Source: Hoeflea marina (GTDB lineage: Bacteria > Pseudomonadota > Alphaproteobacteria > Rhizobiales > Rhizobiaceae). From it: DNA of 64,000 nt. The notes under the pieces were generated by a model, which saw only the letters and a list, made by a program, of their open reading frames with translations, ran no database searches and was not told where the DNA came from. Positions 10,111 through 19,399 of this stretch are shown piece by piece. Positions within the stretch are counted from its first letter, which is position 1. Each line of letters starts with the position of its first letter. A program made the translations under genes and the position numbers. The stretch is from assembly GCF_003182275.1 (NCBI RefSeq), contig NZ_QGTR01000002.1:372001-436000 (forward strand), in the 5' to 3' direction.

Positions 10111-11556
10111 CTACCGTCCGAGCAGATCCATGACGGCTGCCTGGGCGCCGAGACGCGTGAGCTTCTCGTAGGCAGCAGTCAGCGGTGCTGCCAGTTGATC
10201 GGCGAGGGCCGCAGGAAAGATCTCGCGCAGGCCAAGCAGGGCTGCGACTTTCGCCGATCCTTCGGCACTGTCCGAGAGCGCGCGCAGCCGTGCCGACATC
10301 GGGTCCTTGACCTCGATCGGCTGGCCCTTTTCGTCGATGCCGCCGACATAGCGCATCCATGCGGCCACCGCGAGCATCAGCCCCGGCGATGCGCGTCCGG
10401 CGGTGAGATTGTCGCCAAGCGTTCCCAGAATGCGCTGCGGAAGCTTCTGGCTGCCGTCCATGGCGATCTGCCATGTGCGGTGACGGATCGCCGGGTTCCT
10501 GTAGCGCGCCATCAGCGCATCGGCGTAATCGCCCAGATCCTCGCCCGGCGGCGGCGTCAGTGCCGGGATGATCTCTTCGCGCCAAAGCCGCTCGACGAAG
10601 CGGGCGAAGTCGGGATCGGCGACCGTCTCGGATATGGTCTCGTATCCCGCCAGGTAGCCGAGATAGGCGAGCGACGAATGGGTGCCGTTGAGCATCCTGA
10701 GCTTCATGTGCTCGAATGGCGTCACATCGCCGACCAGTTGCACGCCGACAGCGCCGAGATCGGGACGCTGGCCGTCGACGAAGGTGTCTTCGACCACCCA
10801 CTGCCGGAACGGCTCGTGCATCACCGGCGACGCGTCGTGGCGCCCGCTTTTCTGTTCCAGCCGGGCAATGTCCTCGGTCTTGGTGGCCGGCACGATGCGG
10901 TCGACCATGGTCGATGGAAACCGGCCTTCGAGTTCGATCCAGGCAGCAAGATCCGGATCGATCAGGCCTGCCAGCTCCAGCACCACGGCGCGAACCACGC
11001 GGCCGTTTTCCGGCAGGTTGTCGCAGGTCATCACCGTGAAAGGCTTAAGGCCTGCCGCGCGGCGCCGCTGCAACCCGCGCACGAGGAAGCCCGGGGCGGA
11101 AACCGGCAGCTCGTTTTCCAGATCGTGAACGATATCGGGATGAGCGCGGTTGAGCCGGCCGGTCGAGGGTTCGTGGCAATAGCCCTTTTCGGTCACTGTC
11201 AGCGAGACGATGCGTACATTCGGTTGCGCCATCTGCTCGAGCACCGCACCCGGGTTCTCGCGTGCCACCAGCACATTCTGCACCACGTCGATGATCCGCG
11301 CGGTCTCGCCGTCCGGACCCTGTTCCACCGCGGTATAGGCAAAACCCTGCGGCTCAAGCGCGTCGCGCTGGGTGGTCGATTGCAGCGATACGCCGACAAT
11401 GCCCCAGTCGCCGCCCGATGCGCGCATTGCCTCGGCAATGTAGATGGCGCCATGGGCACGGAAGAAGGCGCCGAGTCCGAGATGGACGATGCCAATTCCC
11501 GGACGCGGTCCGCTTTGAGCCGTGATCCTCGTGTTATCGGGCAAGCCAGCCTCCAT
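10111..11556 (-). CDS. uxuB: D-mannonate oxidoreductase (fructuronate reductase), mannitol dehydrogenase family
   Basis: NAD-dependent polyol-type long-chain dehydrogenase, about 481 residues. It probably interconverts D-fructuronate and D-mannonate in the cytoplasm. The N-terminal nucleotide site reads IVHLGLGAFFRAH, and the family catalytic stretch HMKLRMLNGTHSSLAY contains the Lys, Asn and His residues. Mannitol dehydrogenases share these motifs; the uronate assignment comes from neighbours kduD, kduI, kdgF and uxaC. The ATG at 11556 overlaps kduD by 23 bp. A TTG at 11544 with GGAGG five bases upstream is an equally good start (477 residues). It is the last gene of the operon. Confidence 0.85.
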   Translation of the reverse strand: MEAGLPDNTRITAQSGPRPGIGIVHLGLGAFFRAHGAIYIAEAMRASGGDWGIVGVSLQSTTQRDALEPQGFAYTAVEQGPDGETARIIDVVQNVLVARENPGAVLEQMAQPNVRIVSLTVTEKGYCHEPSTGRLNRAHPDIVHDLENELPVSAPGFLVRGLQRRRAAGLKPFTVMTCDNLPENGRVVRAVVLELAGLIDPDLAAWIELEGRFPSTMVDRIVPATKTEDIARLEQKSGRHDASPVMHEPFRQWVVEDTFVDGQRPDLGAVGVQLVGDVTPFEHMKLRMLNGTHSSLAYLGYLAGYETISETVADPDFARFVERLWREEIIPALTPPPGEDLGDYADALMARYRNPAIRHRTWQIAMDGSQKLPQRILGTLGDNLTAGRASPGLMLAVAAWMRYVGGIDEKGQPIEVKDPMSARLRALSDSAEGSAKVAALLGLREIFPAALADQLAAPLTAAYEKLTRLGAQAAVMDLLGR

Positions 11557-12262
11557 CGACGCTGAGCACGGCTCCGTGGATGTATTTCGCCGCCGGCGAG
11601 GCAAGGAAGACGGCGGCGTCGCCGATGTCGTTGGCTTCGCCCCAGCGGCCGGCCGGAATGCGCTCGAGGATCGCCTGGTTGCGCACCGGGTCGGCACGCA
11701 GCGCCTCGGTGTTGTTGGTCTCGATGTAGCCCGGCGCGATGGCGTTGACATTGATGCCCTTGGCCGCCCACTCATTGCACAGAAGCCGGGTCAGCCCGGC
11801 CACGCCGTGCTTGGCCGCGGTGTACGAGGCGACGCGGATGCCGCCCTGGAACGACAGCAGCGAGGCGATGTTGACGATCGCTCCCGTGCCGCCGCGCGCG
11901 AGCACCGCCTTGGCGAAGGCCTGGGCGGTGAAGAACACCGCCTTCAGGTTGACATCCATCACCTCGTCCCAGTCGGCTTCGCTGAACTCGACGGCGTCGG
12001 AGCGGCGGATGATGCCGGCATTGTTGACGAGGATGTCGATGGGCTCCGATGCGAAGACGTCGCGGGCGGCCATCGGATCGCCGAAGTCGAGCCTGAGTTC
12101 GCGCCCCTTCTCGATCATCGCCACGGTTTCGGCCGACGGGGAGCGGCCGGCGCAGATCACCTCCGCGCCCGCCTTGCCCATGGCAACCGCGATCGCCTGC
12201 CCGATTCCCGTATTAGCGCCGGTTACCAGGGCGCGCTTGCCTTCGAGCGAAAACGAATTCAA
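11534..12262 (-). CDS. kduD: 2-dehydro-3-deoxy-D-gluconate 5-dehydrogenase
   Basis: Short-chain dehydrogenase/reductase of 242 residues. It has the cofactor motif TGANTGIGQ, NNAG, the catalytic serine in NIASLLSF, and the Tyr-Lys pair in SYTAAKHGV. KduD reduces 2,5-diketo-3-deoxygluconate to 2-keto-3-deoxygluconate, acting after KduI. The start is a TTG at 12262 whose last bases overlap the kduI stop (TTGA), implying translational coupling; no ATG is available nearby. The length fits the family. Confidence 0.9.
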   Translation of the reverse strand: MNSFSLEGKRALVTGANTGIGQAIAVAMGKAGAEVICAGRSPSAETVAMIEKGRELRLDFGDPMAARDVFASEPIDILVNNAGIIRRSDAVEFSEADWDEVMDVNLKAVFFTAQAFAKAVLARGGTGAIVNIASLLSFQGGIRVASYTAAKHGVAGLTRLLCNEWAAKGINVNAIAPGYIETNNTEALRADPVRNQAILERIPAGRWGEANDIGDAAVFLASPAAKYIHGAVLSVDGGWLAR

Positions 12263-13083
12263 CGCAACTGCTCCATGCCCACCATTTCGACGTCGCGATA
12301 ATCGACATTGTCGCCGGCCATCGCCCAGATGAAGGTGTAGCTGCCGGTGCCGGCGCCGCAGTGGATCGACCAGGGCGGCGAGACGATCGCCTCTTCGTTC
12401 TTGACGACGATGTGGCGCGTCTCGTCGGGCTCGCCCATCATGTGGAAGACGCGGGCGTCCGGCGCCAGGTCGAAATAGAGATAGGCTTCCATCCGGCGGT
12501 CGTGCACATGCGCCGGCATGGTGTTCCACACCGAACCGGGGGCGAACTGTGTGTAGCCGACGACCAGCTGGCAGGACTGCATCACATCGGGATGGACGAA
12601 CTGGTTGATGGTGCGCTCGTTCGATGTTTCCGCCGAGCCAAGCTTGACTTTCTTGGCGTCGCCGATGCGGATCAGGCGCGCCGGATAGGCGTGGTGGGCC
12701 GGGGCGGAGAGAATGTAGAAGCGGCCGGCGCCATCGAAGGTCACGGGACCCGCGCCCATCGGCAGATAGAGAACGTCACCCTTTTCGAGGCCGTAGCTCT
12801 CGCCGCCGGCGGCAACCGTGCCGCTGTCGCCGATGTTGACGACCGCCATCTCGCGCCGGTCTAGAATGCTTGCCGTGCCGCACTGCCTGACCTCGTCGAG
12901 CACCAGCGCCGAACCGTGCGGCACCGCGCCGCCGACGATCATGCGGTCGTAATGGGTGTAGCAGAGACGGATTTCACCATCGCGGAACAGGTCGCCCATG
13001 TGGAAATTGGCCCGCAGCGCGTCGGTGTCGAAGCCCTTTGCGGTCCTGGGATCGATGGCGTGGCGGGTTTCAACGGTGAGCAT
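12259..13083 (-). CDS. kduI: 5-keto-4-deoxyuronate isomerase
   Basis: A 274-residue cupin-fold isomerase that converts 5-keto-4-deoxyuronate (from unsaturated pectin or glycosaminoglycan uronates) to 2,5-diketo-3-deoxygluconate. Probable metal ligands are in PAHVHDRRMEAYLYF (His-x-His and Glu) and SPPWSIHCGAGT. The length matches the usual 275-280. AAGGA lies upstream of the ATG. It is 12 bp past kdgF and overlaps kduD, so kdgF-kduI-kduD are co-transcribed. Confidence 0.95.
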   Translation of the reverse strand: MLTVETRHAIDPRTAKGFDTDALRANFHMGDLFRDGEIRLCYTHYDRMIVGGAVPHGSALVLDEVRQCGTASILDRREMAVVNIGDSGTVAAGGESYGLEKGDVLYLPMGAGPVTFDGAGRFYILSAPAHHAYPARLIRIGDAKKVKLGSAETSNERTINQFVHPDVMQSCQLVVGYTQFAPGSVWNTMPAHVHDRRMEAYLYFDLAPDARVFHMMGEPDETRHIVVKNEEAIVSPPWSIHCGAGTGSYTFIWAMAGDNVDYRDVEMVGMEQLR

Positions 13084-13094
13084 GCATAGTCCTT

Positions 13095-13409
13095 TCAGAG
13101 AAAATCGTCACGGCGCGGCGTGAACGTGTCGATGAGCCGGCCCGGTTCGAGGCAGCGGCAGCCGTGCACCGCATTGGAGGGAATGACGAAGCTGTCACCC
13201 GGTGCGACTTCAAGATCTTCACCGGAGACGGAGAAAACGAAACGTCCCGATTGCACATAGGTCGATTGCACGTGGCTGTGCGAATGCAGCTTGCCCTCGG
13301 CGCCTTTGGCAAACTCGAAGCTGACCATCATCAGTTCCGGGCTGTCGGAGAGAACCTGGCGGATGACGCCGGGATCGGTGGGCACTGCGGGAAAGCGCTT
13401 GAGCATCAT
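13095..13409 (-). CDS. kdgF: Cupin, unsaturated uronate ketonisation protein
   Basis: A single-domain cupin of 104 residues matching KdgF. KdgF speeds conversion of 4,5-unsaturated galacturonate or guluronate to the linear keto form used by KduI. Metal-binding residues lie in KLHSHSHVQSTYV and in the C-terminal HGCRCLEPG region. The frame starts MMLKRF; the second ATG (13406) has better spacing to the GAGG. It sits 4 bp after the TRAP permease gene. Its presence implies that the island handles unsaturated uronates released by polysaccharide lyases, though no lyase gene is in the window. Confidence 0.88.
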   Translation of the reverse strand: MMLKRFPAVPTDPGVIRQVLSDSPELMMVSFEFAKGAEGKLHSHSHVQSTYVQSGRFVFSVSGEDLEVAPGDSFVIPSNAVHGCRCLEPGRLIDTFTPRRDDFL

Positions 13410-13413
13410 GACC

Positions 13414-14694
13414 TCAATGGAACTGGGCGGGGAGCCACAGCGACAGCTGCGGGATATAGGTAACCAGCATCAGCGTGACAAACGCCGCGCCGTAGAACGG
13501 CCAGATGGTGCGCATCGCCTGCCAGATCGGGATCTTGCCGACGGCGCAGCCGACGAACAGCACCGCCCCGACCGGCGGCGTGCAGAGGCCGATGCCGAGA
13601 TTGAGAATGAGAATCACCCCGAAATGCACCGGGTCGACGCCGAAGGCGACGGCGACGGGCAGGAAGATCGGCGTGGTGATGACGATCAGCGGCGACATGT
13701 CCATGAAGGTGCCGAGGATCAGCAGCACCACGTTCATCAGCAGAAGGATGACGATCGGGTTGTCGGAGATGCCCTTGAGCATCATCACCATCGAGGTCGG
13801 TACGCGCGTGTAGGCGAGCAGCCAGCCGAAGGCGGCGGCGCAGCCGATCACCATCAGCACCATCGCGGTGGTGCGCACGGCGGCCATGGTGGCGGCGACG
13901 AAGTCGGTCCATGTGAGCGAGCGGTAGACGAAGAAGGTAACGAACATCGCGTAGACGACGGCGATGTTGGAGGATTCCGACGCCGTGAAGATGCCCGAGC
14001 GCACGCCGCCGAAGATGATGGCGATCAGGATCAGGCCGGGGACGGCATTGCCGAACAGGGAGAGCAGGGCGCGGCCACCGGGGAACGGTTCTGTGGGATA
14101 GCCGCGACGCCGGGCGACAAACCAGGCGGCGACCATCAGCGACAGCGCCAGCACGGCGCCGGGTATGATGCCGGCGGTGAACAGGTCGGCGATCGAGATC
14201 TTGCCGCCCGCCGATATCGAATAGATGATCATGTTGTGAGAGGGCGGGATCATCAGCGCGATGATCGAGCCCACCACGGTGATGTTGACGGCGTAGTCGA
14301 CATCGTAGCCGCGTGCCTTCATCTGCGGCACCATCAGGCCGCCGACGGCGCTGGCGTCGGCCGCAGCCGAGCCGGAAACACCGCCGAACATGACGCTCGC
14401 CAGGATATTGACCTGGCCCAGGCCGCCGCGCAGGTGCCCGACCATGGCGCCGGCGAGTGCCACCAGTCGCCGGGCGATGTCGCCGCGCACCATCAGGTCG
14501 CCGGCGAAGATGAAGAACGGGATCGCCATCAGGGCGAACACCGAGACCCCGGAGTTCATTCGCTGGAACACCACCACCGGCGGCAGGCCGAGATAGGCGA
14601 TGGTGGCAAAGCTCGACACGCCAAGGCAGAAGGCGACGGGCGTGCCGATAAGCAGCAGCACGACGAAGGTGCCGAAAAGGACCCAGAGTTCCAT
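13414..14694 (-). CDS. dctM: TRAP transporter large permease (DctM type), uronate operon
   Basis: Large integral membrane subunit of a TRAP transporter, 426 residues with about 12 hydrophobic segments. Family motifs include FMDMSPLIVITTPIFLPV and GIGLCTPPVGAVLFVGCAV. Together with DctQ and DctP it would import uronates using an ion gradient. The start MELWVLFGTF follows the dctQ stop by 4 bp; the longer open frame runs through dctQ and is not used. Substrate is inferred from kdgF, kduI, kduD and uxaC in the same operon. Confidence 0.93.
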   Translation of the reverse strand: MELWVLFGTFVVLLLIGTPVAFCLGVSSFATIAYLGLPPVVVFQRMNSGVSVFALMAIPFFIFAGDLMVRGDIARRLVALAGAMVGHLRGGLGQVNILASVMFGGVSGSAAADASAVGGLMVPQMKARGYDVDYAVNITVVGSIIALMIPPSHNMIIYSISAGGKISIADLFTAGIIPGAVLALSLMVAAWFVARRRGYPTEPFPGGRALLSLFGNAVPGLILIAIIFGGVRSGIFTASESSNIAVVYAMFVTFFVYRSLTWTDFVAATMAAVRTTAMVLMVIGCAAAFGWLLAYTRVPTSMVMMLKGISDNPIVILLLMNVVLLILGTFMDMSPLIVITTPIFLPVAVAFGVDPVHFGVILILNLGIGLCTPPVGAVLFVGCAVGKIPIWQAMRTIWPFYGAAFVTLMLVTYIPQLSLWLPAQFH

Positions 14695-14698
14695 CGTC

Positions 14699-15220
14699 TC
14701 AATCCTCCAGCTCGGTTTCGCCGAAACGCGCCGTCGGCAGGCCGGCCAGGCGCCGCGCGATCCGTTCGATCGAGAATAGCACGACGAGCACGCCACCGGC
14801 CACGATGGGCATGAAATCAAATGCGCCGGATATTCCGAGGCTGGGCAAAATGTTGGGCGCGGCGTTGACCGCCAGCTGCGTGCCGTAGATCGCCATGCCG
14901 GCGCCGAAGGCGATCACCACGACGTCGGAGACGGTGTGCAGCCACAGCTTCACCCGGTCCGGCACCACATAGAGCATGACATCGAAGGACAGGTGGTAGC
15001 CCTCGCGGATGCCGACGGCGGCGCCGAGGAAGATGAACCAGCCCATGATCATCACCGAAGCGGGCTCGGTCCACGAAATGGAGTCATTAAGGACGTATCG
15101 CCAGAACACCTGGCAGGCGATCAGCGCCGTCATCGCCACCAGACCGATCCCCGATAGCCAAAGCGCCAGCCGCGCCACCACGCTGGTCGCCAGCGCGACG
15201 CTTGTCATCCGATCCTGCAC
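14699..15220 (-). CDS. dctQ: TRAP transporter small permease (DctQ type)
   Basis: Small four-helix membrane subunit of a TRAP transporter (about 173 residues). It has the family stretch CQVFWRYVLNDSISWTEPAS and a conserved REGYHLSFDV loop. GTG at 15220 is preferred because GGAGG lies seven bases upstream. GTG 15226 sits too close to that site, and ATG 15208 is a shorter option. A strong hairpin separates it from the dctP gene, so it is probably expressed at a lower level than the binding protein. Confidence 0.9.
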   Translation of the reverse strand: MQDRMTSVALATSVVARLALWLSGIGLVAMTALIACQVFWRYVLNDSISWTEPASVMIMGWFIFLGAAVGIREGYHLSFDVMLYVVPDRVKLWLHTVSDVVVIAFGAGMAIYGTQLAVNAAPNILPSLGISGAFDFMPIVAGGVLVVLFSIERIARRLAGLPTARFGETELED

Positions 15221-15237
15221 GTCCACCCCTCCATTGA

Positions 15238-15267
15238 GAAAACGGCCCGCGGGAAGCCCCGCGGGCC
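15238..15267 (-). terminator. Attenuating terminator between dctP and dctQ
   Basis: On the minus strand a perfect 10-bp stem (15244-15253 with 15258-15267) has a 4-nt loop and is followed by a short T-run (TTTTC, 15238-15242). It is inside the operon, after dctP and before dctQ. It probably allows partial read-through and so more binding protein than permease. Confidence 0.75.
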
Positions 15268-15277
15268 GGTCGTCAGA

Positions 15278-16258
15278 CTATTTGGTTGCCTGGATCGCGG
15301 CGACCATTTCCTTGAGCTTGTCGGACTTGACGTATTTCTCGTAGACCGGCTTCATCGCATCGATGAAGGGCTGCTTGTCGATATCGGTGATGATCTCGTT
15401 GCCGGCCGCCCGGATCTTGTCCTGCGAGATCTTTTCCTGTGCTTCCCAGAGTTCGCGCATCACCGGAACCGAAGCCTTGGCCGCGGAACGGACAGCTTGC
15501 TGATCCTCCGGGCTCAGCTTGTCCCAGGACTTCTTCGACATCACCAGCACTTCCGGCACGATCAGGTGCTGGTCGAGCGTGTAGTATTTGGCCACTTCGT
15601 AGTGGCCGGAGGTGTCGTAGGAGGGCCAGTTGTTTTCGGCTCCGTCGATGACGCCGGTCTGGATCGACGAGTAGACTTCGCCATAGGGAAGCGGCGTGGC
15701 GTTGGCGCCCAGCGCGCTGACCATGTCGACGAACATATCGGACTGCATGACGCGGAACTTCATGCCCTTCATGTCTTCCATCGACTTGATCGGCTTTTCC
15801 TTGTTGTAGAAGCTGCGCGAGCCGCCGTCATAGAAAGCCAGCCCGATCAGATCGTGGGCCGCGAACGCGTCGAGGATCTGCTGGCCGATCGGACCATCCA
15901 TCACGGTGTGCATGTGCGCGACCGAACGGAAAATGTAGGGCAGCGACGGGATCTGTGTTTCCTCGATGATGTTGTTGAACGGTCCGAGGCTGACGCGGTT
16001 GAGATCGATGGCGCCGAACTGGGTCTGCTCGATGGTGTCCTTTTCCTCGCCCAGCTGGGCCGAGTGGTAGACTTCGATGCACAGCTTGCCGCCGGTGCTT
16101 TCCTCCAGCGTCTTCCCCATGGCCTTGACCGCCTCGACGGTCGGATAGCCATCCGGATGCGTGTCGGATGATTTGAGCGTGGTGTCGCAGGCGCTCGCCG
16201 TCATCACCATGGCCGCGGTCGCCAGCAGCATGCCGGTCAGGGTTTTCATCAGTGTCAT
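15278..16258 (-). CDS. dctP: TRAP transporter substrate-binding protein (DctP type), uronate operon
   Basis: Periplasmic solute receptor of about 326 residues with a signal peptide ([20 protein letters not shown]). Family motifs are visible: the conserved Arg in [15 protein letters not shown], and [18 protein letters not shown]. DctP proteins near uxa/kdu genes commonly bind glucuronate or galacturonate. ATG 16258 is preferred because GGAGG lies about seven bases upstream; an ATG at 16264 abuts the ribosome site. It is the first gene of the TRAP-kdgF-kduI-kduD-uxuB block, with uxaC 26 bp upstream on the same strand. Confidence 0.93.
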   Translation of the reverse strand: MTLMKTLTGMLLATAAMVMTASACDTTLKSSDTHPDGYPTVEAVKAMGKTLEESTGGKLCIEVYHSAQLGEEKDTIEQTQFGAIDLNRVSLGPFNNIIEETQIPSLPYIFRSVAHMHTVMDGPIGQQILDAFAAHDLIGLAFYDGGSRSFYNKEKPIKSMEDMKGMKFRVMQSDMFVDMVSALGANATPLPYGEVYSSIQTGVIDGAENNWPSYDTSGHYEVAKYYTLDQHLIVPEVLVMSKKSWDKLSPEDQQAVRSAAKASVPVMRELWEAQEKISQDKIRAAGNEIITDIDKQPFIDAMKPVYEKYVKSDKLKEMVAAIQATK

Positions 16259-16284
16259 GGTCATTCTCCTCCCAGAAATGGCTC

Positions 16285-17691
16285 TCAGAGCCGATAGGCC
16301 TGCTTGGCAAGCCGGTAAGCGAGGTCGTGGGCGACCTCGAAAGCCTCGTCCTCCGCCAGACGTCCGCTGGCCACCAGCGTGGCCAGATAGCCGCAGTCGA
16401 CCCGCCTGGCGACATCATGCCGGGCGGGGATCGAGCAGAAGGCGCGGGTGTCGTCGTTGAAGCCGACAGTGTTGTAGAAGCCCGCGGTTTCCGTCGTCAT
16501 CTCGCGGTAGCGGCGCATGCCCTCCGGGCTGTCGAAGTACCACCATGCGGGGCCGAGCTTGAGCGACGGATAGACGCCGGCCAGAGGCGCGAGTTCGCGC
16601 GAATAGGCGGACTCGTCGAGGCCGAAGAGGATGATCGAGAGCCGCGGATCGGTGCCGAAGGCGTCGAGAAGCGGCTTGAGCGCGCGGACATAGTCGGTGC
16701 GGGTGGGGATGTCGAAGCCCTTGTCGCGGCCGAATGTCGCCAGCATGGGCGCCGAATGGTTGCGGAACGAGCCGGGATGGATCTGCATCACCAGGCCGTC
16801 GTCGAGGCTCATGCGTGCCATTTCGGTCAGCATCTGGCCGCGGAAAGCGTCGGCCTCCTCGGCCGAACAGGTGCCGGCCAGTGCCTTTTCGAACAGGATC
16901 GCCGCCTGGTCCTGGCTCATGTCCTCGGTTCGCGCGGTGGCGTGGCCATGGTCGGACGAGGTGGCGCCGCGGGCGATGAAATAGGCCCGCCGGTTGCGGT
17001 GGGCGGCGAGATAGCCGGTCCAGGAACGGGTGTCCTCGCCGGTGATCTCTCCGAGGCTCTCGACATTGCCGGCAAAGCCCGCGAACTCCGGATCGATCAC
17101 CGGGTCGGGCCGGTAGGCGGTGATGACCCGTCCGCTCCAGCCCGAGGCCTTGATCTTGTCGTGCCAGGCCAGCGGATCGAGCGGGCTCTCGGTGGTGGCG
17201 ATGACCTCGATGTTGAAGCGCTCGAACAGCGCGCGCGGCCGGAACTCGGGCTTCGCCAGGCAGTCGGAGATGCGGTCGTAATACATGTCGGCGGTCTTGG
17301 CCGACAGCCGCTCGTCGATGCCGAACAGCTCCTCGAAGACGTGGTCCAGCCACATCTGCGAGGGCGTGCCCCGGAACAGGAAATAGTTCTGGGCGAGCAC
17401 CCGCCAGATCTTGCGGCCGTCGGCCTCCGTGGGACCGCCGTCGGCGCGCGGCACGCCGAGTGCTTCGAGCGGGATGCCCTGGGAGAACAGCATGCGGAAG
17501 ACATAGTGGTCCGGCGTGACAAGCAGCTGTGCCGGATCGGGGAAGGCCTCGTTCTCCGCATACCAGCGCGGATCGGTATGACCATGCGGACTGACGATGG
17601 GCAGGCCCTTGACCTGATCGTAGAGGGCGCGCGCAATGCCGCGGCTTCGGTCCTCGAGCGGAAACAGGCGATCCTTGTCCAGAAGGGCCAT
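16285..17691 (-). CDS. uxaC: Glucuronate (uronate) isomerase
   Basis: A 468-residue amidohydrolase-fold isomerase. UxaC converts D-glucuronate to fructuronate and D-galacturonate to tagaturonate in the cytoplasm. The metal-binding N-terminal motif [11 protein letters not shown] and the C-terminal [20 protein letters not shown] are characteristic, and the length matches the family. It starts the large minus-strand operon and is divergent from the gntR-kdgK pair. The 110-bp intergenic region would carry both promoters. Confidence 0.95.
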   Translation of the reverse strand: MALLDKDRLFPLEDRSRGIARALYDQVKGLPIVSPHGHTDPRWYAENEAFPDPAQLLVTPDHYVFRMLFSQGIPLEALGVPRADGGPTEADGRKIWRVLAQNYFLFRGTPSQMWLDHVFEELFGIDERLSAKTADMYYDRISDCLAKPEFRPRALFERFNIEVIATTESPLDPLAWHDKIKASGWSGRVITAYRPDPVIDPEFAGFAGNVESLGEITGEDTRSWTGYLAAHRNRRAYFIARGATSSDHGHATARTEDMSQDQAAILFEKALAGTCSAEEADAFRGQMLTEMARMSLDDGLVMQIHPGSFRNHSAPMLATFGRDKGFDIPTRTDYVRALKPLLDAFGTDPRLSIILFGLDESAYSRELAPLAGVYPSLKLGPAWWYFDSPEGMRRYREMTTETAGFYNTVGFNDDTRAFCSIPARHDVARRVDCGYLATLVASGRLAEDEAFEVAHDLAYRLAKQAYRL

Positions 17692-17756
17692 TGTCAGTCT
17701 CTCTCCCTTGCCAAGTCCAACAGTTTTATTATGGTGTTGGTTGTTGTAATAGACTA

Positions 17757-17770
17757 ATATGCCAGTATGG
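17757..17770. promoter_or_regulatory. Candidate GntR operator between uxaC and gntR
   Basis: A 14-bp imperfect palindrome (ATATGCCAGTATGG). Its reverse complement, CCATACTGGCATAT, resembles the core of the perfect palindrome at 25890-25905 (CCATACCGGTATGG). It lies 32 bp upstream of the gntR start in a divergent promoter region. This is an inferred site. Confidence 0.4.
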
Positions 17771-17801
17771 CGGGGCTGTCAATCAGCCGGGAGGTTCGCA
17801 C

Positions 17802-18500
17802 ATGGTCGATATATTCCAGCTGCCGGCGATCGAGCCGATGGCCAGGCCATCGGTTGCCGACCAGGTGTTTGAGGAACTGCACCGCCAGGTGCTGTCGCTG
17901 GAACTGCCGCCAGGCGCCAAGCTGTCCGAAATCGACGTTGCCCGGCAGATGGGCGTCTCGCGCCAGCCGGTGCGCGACGCCTTCTACCGGCTGTCGAAGC
18001 TCGGATTCCTGCAGATCCGGCCTCAGCGCGCCACCACCGTCAGCCAGATCTCGGCCACCGACGTGCTCAACGCCCGCTTCGTGCGCACGTCGCTCGAGAT
18101 CGAGATCATCCGCATCGCATGCGCGGCGCTGACGGAGGCGGATTTCGCTGCCCTCGACGCCCTGATCATCGCCCAGGACGCCGCGGTCCAGGGTGGCGAC
18201 AAGGGCCGGTTTCATCGCCTCGACGATCTTTTCCACAAGGAAATCTGCGACCGCTCGGGAATGGGCTTTGCCTGGGAGATCATCCGCGAAAACAAGGCCC
18301 ATATGGACAGGGTGCGGTTCCTGTCGCTTGCCTTCGCCTCGCAGCGCGCGCTAGACGATCACAAGATCATCCTCGATGCGCTCAAGGCCAGGGATGTGGA
18401 AGCCGCCGCCGCTGCCATGCGCGAACATCTTTCGCGCATCCAGGGCATCATCGATCGCATAAGGTCCGAGCACCACGCCTGGTTCGAGGACGAGGAGTGA
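17802..18500 (+). CDS. GntR-family (FCD) transcriptional regulator of uronate operon
   Basis: A 232-residue regulator. The N-terminal winged helix contains the family recognition stretch LSEIDVARQMGVSRQPVRDAF. The C-terminal FCD ligand domain has metal or ligand histidines in FHRLDDLFHKEIC, DDHKIIL and REHLSRI. The ATG at 17802 has GGGAGG upstream; the frame is open further but without a ribosome site. It is divergent from uxaC and in an operon with kdgK. It probably represses the uxaC-TRAP-kdu operon and responds to a uronate or keto-deoxy-gluconate intermediate, by analogy with UxuR/ExuR-type FCD proteins. Confidence 0.9.
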   Translation: MVDIFQLPAIEPMARPSVADQVFEELHRQVLSLELPPGAKLSEIDVARQMGVSRQPVRDAFYRLSKLGFLQIRPQRATTVSQISATDVLNARFVRTSLEIEIIRIACAALTEADFAALDALIIAQDAAVQGGDKGRFHRLDDLFHKEICDRSGMGFAWEIIRENKAHMDRVRFLSLAFASQRALDDHKIILDALKARDVEAAAAAMREHLSRIQGIIDRIRSEHHAWFEDEE

Positions 18501-18502
18501 CA

Positions 18503-19399
18503 GTGCAACGTTTTGTCTCGATCGGCGAATGCATGGTGGAAATGGCGCCTGCGGGGCCGGAAGGCCAGTTCCGCCTCGGCTATGCCGGCGACACGCTCAA
18601 CACCGCCTGGTATGTGCGCCGCCTGCTGCCGTCCGGGTGGCAGGTCGAGTATCTGACCGCTGTCGGCACCGACCCGATCTCGGACCGGATGCTGGAGTTC
18701 ATCGCCGCTGCCGGCATCGACACCGGCAATATCGCGCGTTTGCCAGACCGCACCGTCGGGCTCTATCTCATCGAGCTCAGCAACGGCGAACGCAGCTTCG
18801 CCTACTGGCGTTCGCAGAGCGCGGCGCGCAAGCTTGCCGACGATCCCGAGCGGCTGGGATCGGCCATTCATGGCGCCGCGGTGATCTACCTCTCGGGCAT
18901 CACGCTCGCCATTCTCGATGGTGACGGTCGCGACCTGCTGATCGCGGCGCTGGCCGGCGCCCGCGCCGCCGGCGCGATCGTCGTCTTCGATCCGAATCTC
19001 CGCCCGCGGCTCTGGTCCGGCGTCGGGGCGATGCGCAAGGCCGTCATGCAGGCGGCCGGCCAGGCCGATATCGTGCTGCCCTCGCATGACGACGAGGCGA
19101 GCTTCTTCGGCGACGCCGACATCGAGGCCACGGCCCGCCGCTATGCTGCGGCGGGAGCCGGTCTCGTCGTGGTCAAGAACGGCGCCGGCCGGATCGCCAC
19201 GCTCGACGCCGGCGAACTGGCCTTCCACGACCCTCTCTCCGTGTCCGAGGTGGTCGATTCGACGGCCGCCGGGGACAGCTTCAACGCCGGCTTCCTCGCC
19301 GCCCATCTGGCCGGCGCCAGCCGTGCCGAGGCCGTTGCCGCCGGCTGCGACATCGCCGCCCGGGTCATCGGCGCCCGCGGCGCGCTCGTCGAAGTCTGA
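18503..19399 (+). CDS. kdgK: 2-dehydro-3-deoxygluconate kinase
   Basis: PfkB-family sugar kinase, 298 residues, expected to phosphorylate 2-keto-3-deoxygluconate to KDPG. This is the step where the kdu and uxu branches of the island meet. The PfkB signatures are seen as GYAGDTLNTAWYVRRL near the N-terminus and STAAGDSFNAGF with the catalytic Asp near the C-terminus. The start is GTG 18503 with GAGGAG five bases upstream; a GTG at 18497 overlapping the gntR stop is an alternative. No KDPG aldolase gene is in the window. Confidence 0.92.
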   Translation: MQRFVSIGECMVEMAPAGPEGQFRLGYAGDTLNTAWYVRRLLPSGWQVEYLTAVGTDPISDRMLEFIAAAGIDTGNIARLPDRTVGLYLIELSNGERSFAYWRSQSAARKLADDPERLGSAIHGAAVIYLSGITLAILDGDGRDLLIAALAGARAAGAIVVFDPNLRPRLWSGVGAMRKAVMQAAGQADIVLPSHDDEASFFGDADIEATARRYAAAGAGLVVVKNGAGRIATLDAGELAFHDPLSVSEVVDSTAAGDSFNAGFLAAHLAGASRAEAVAAGCDIAARVIGARGALVEV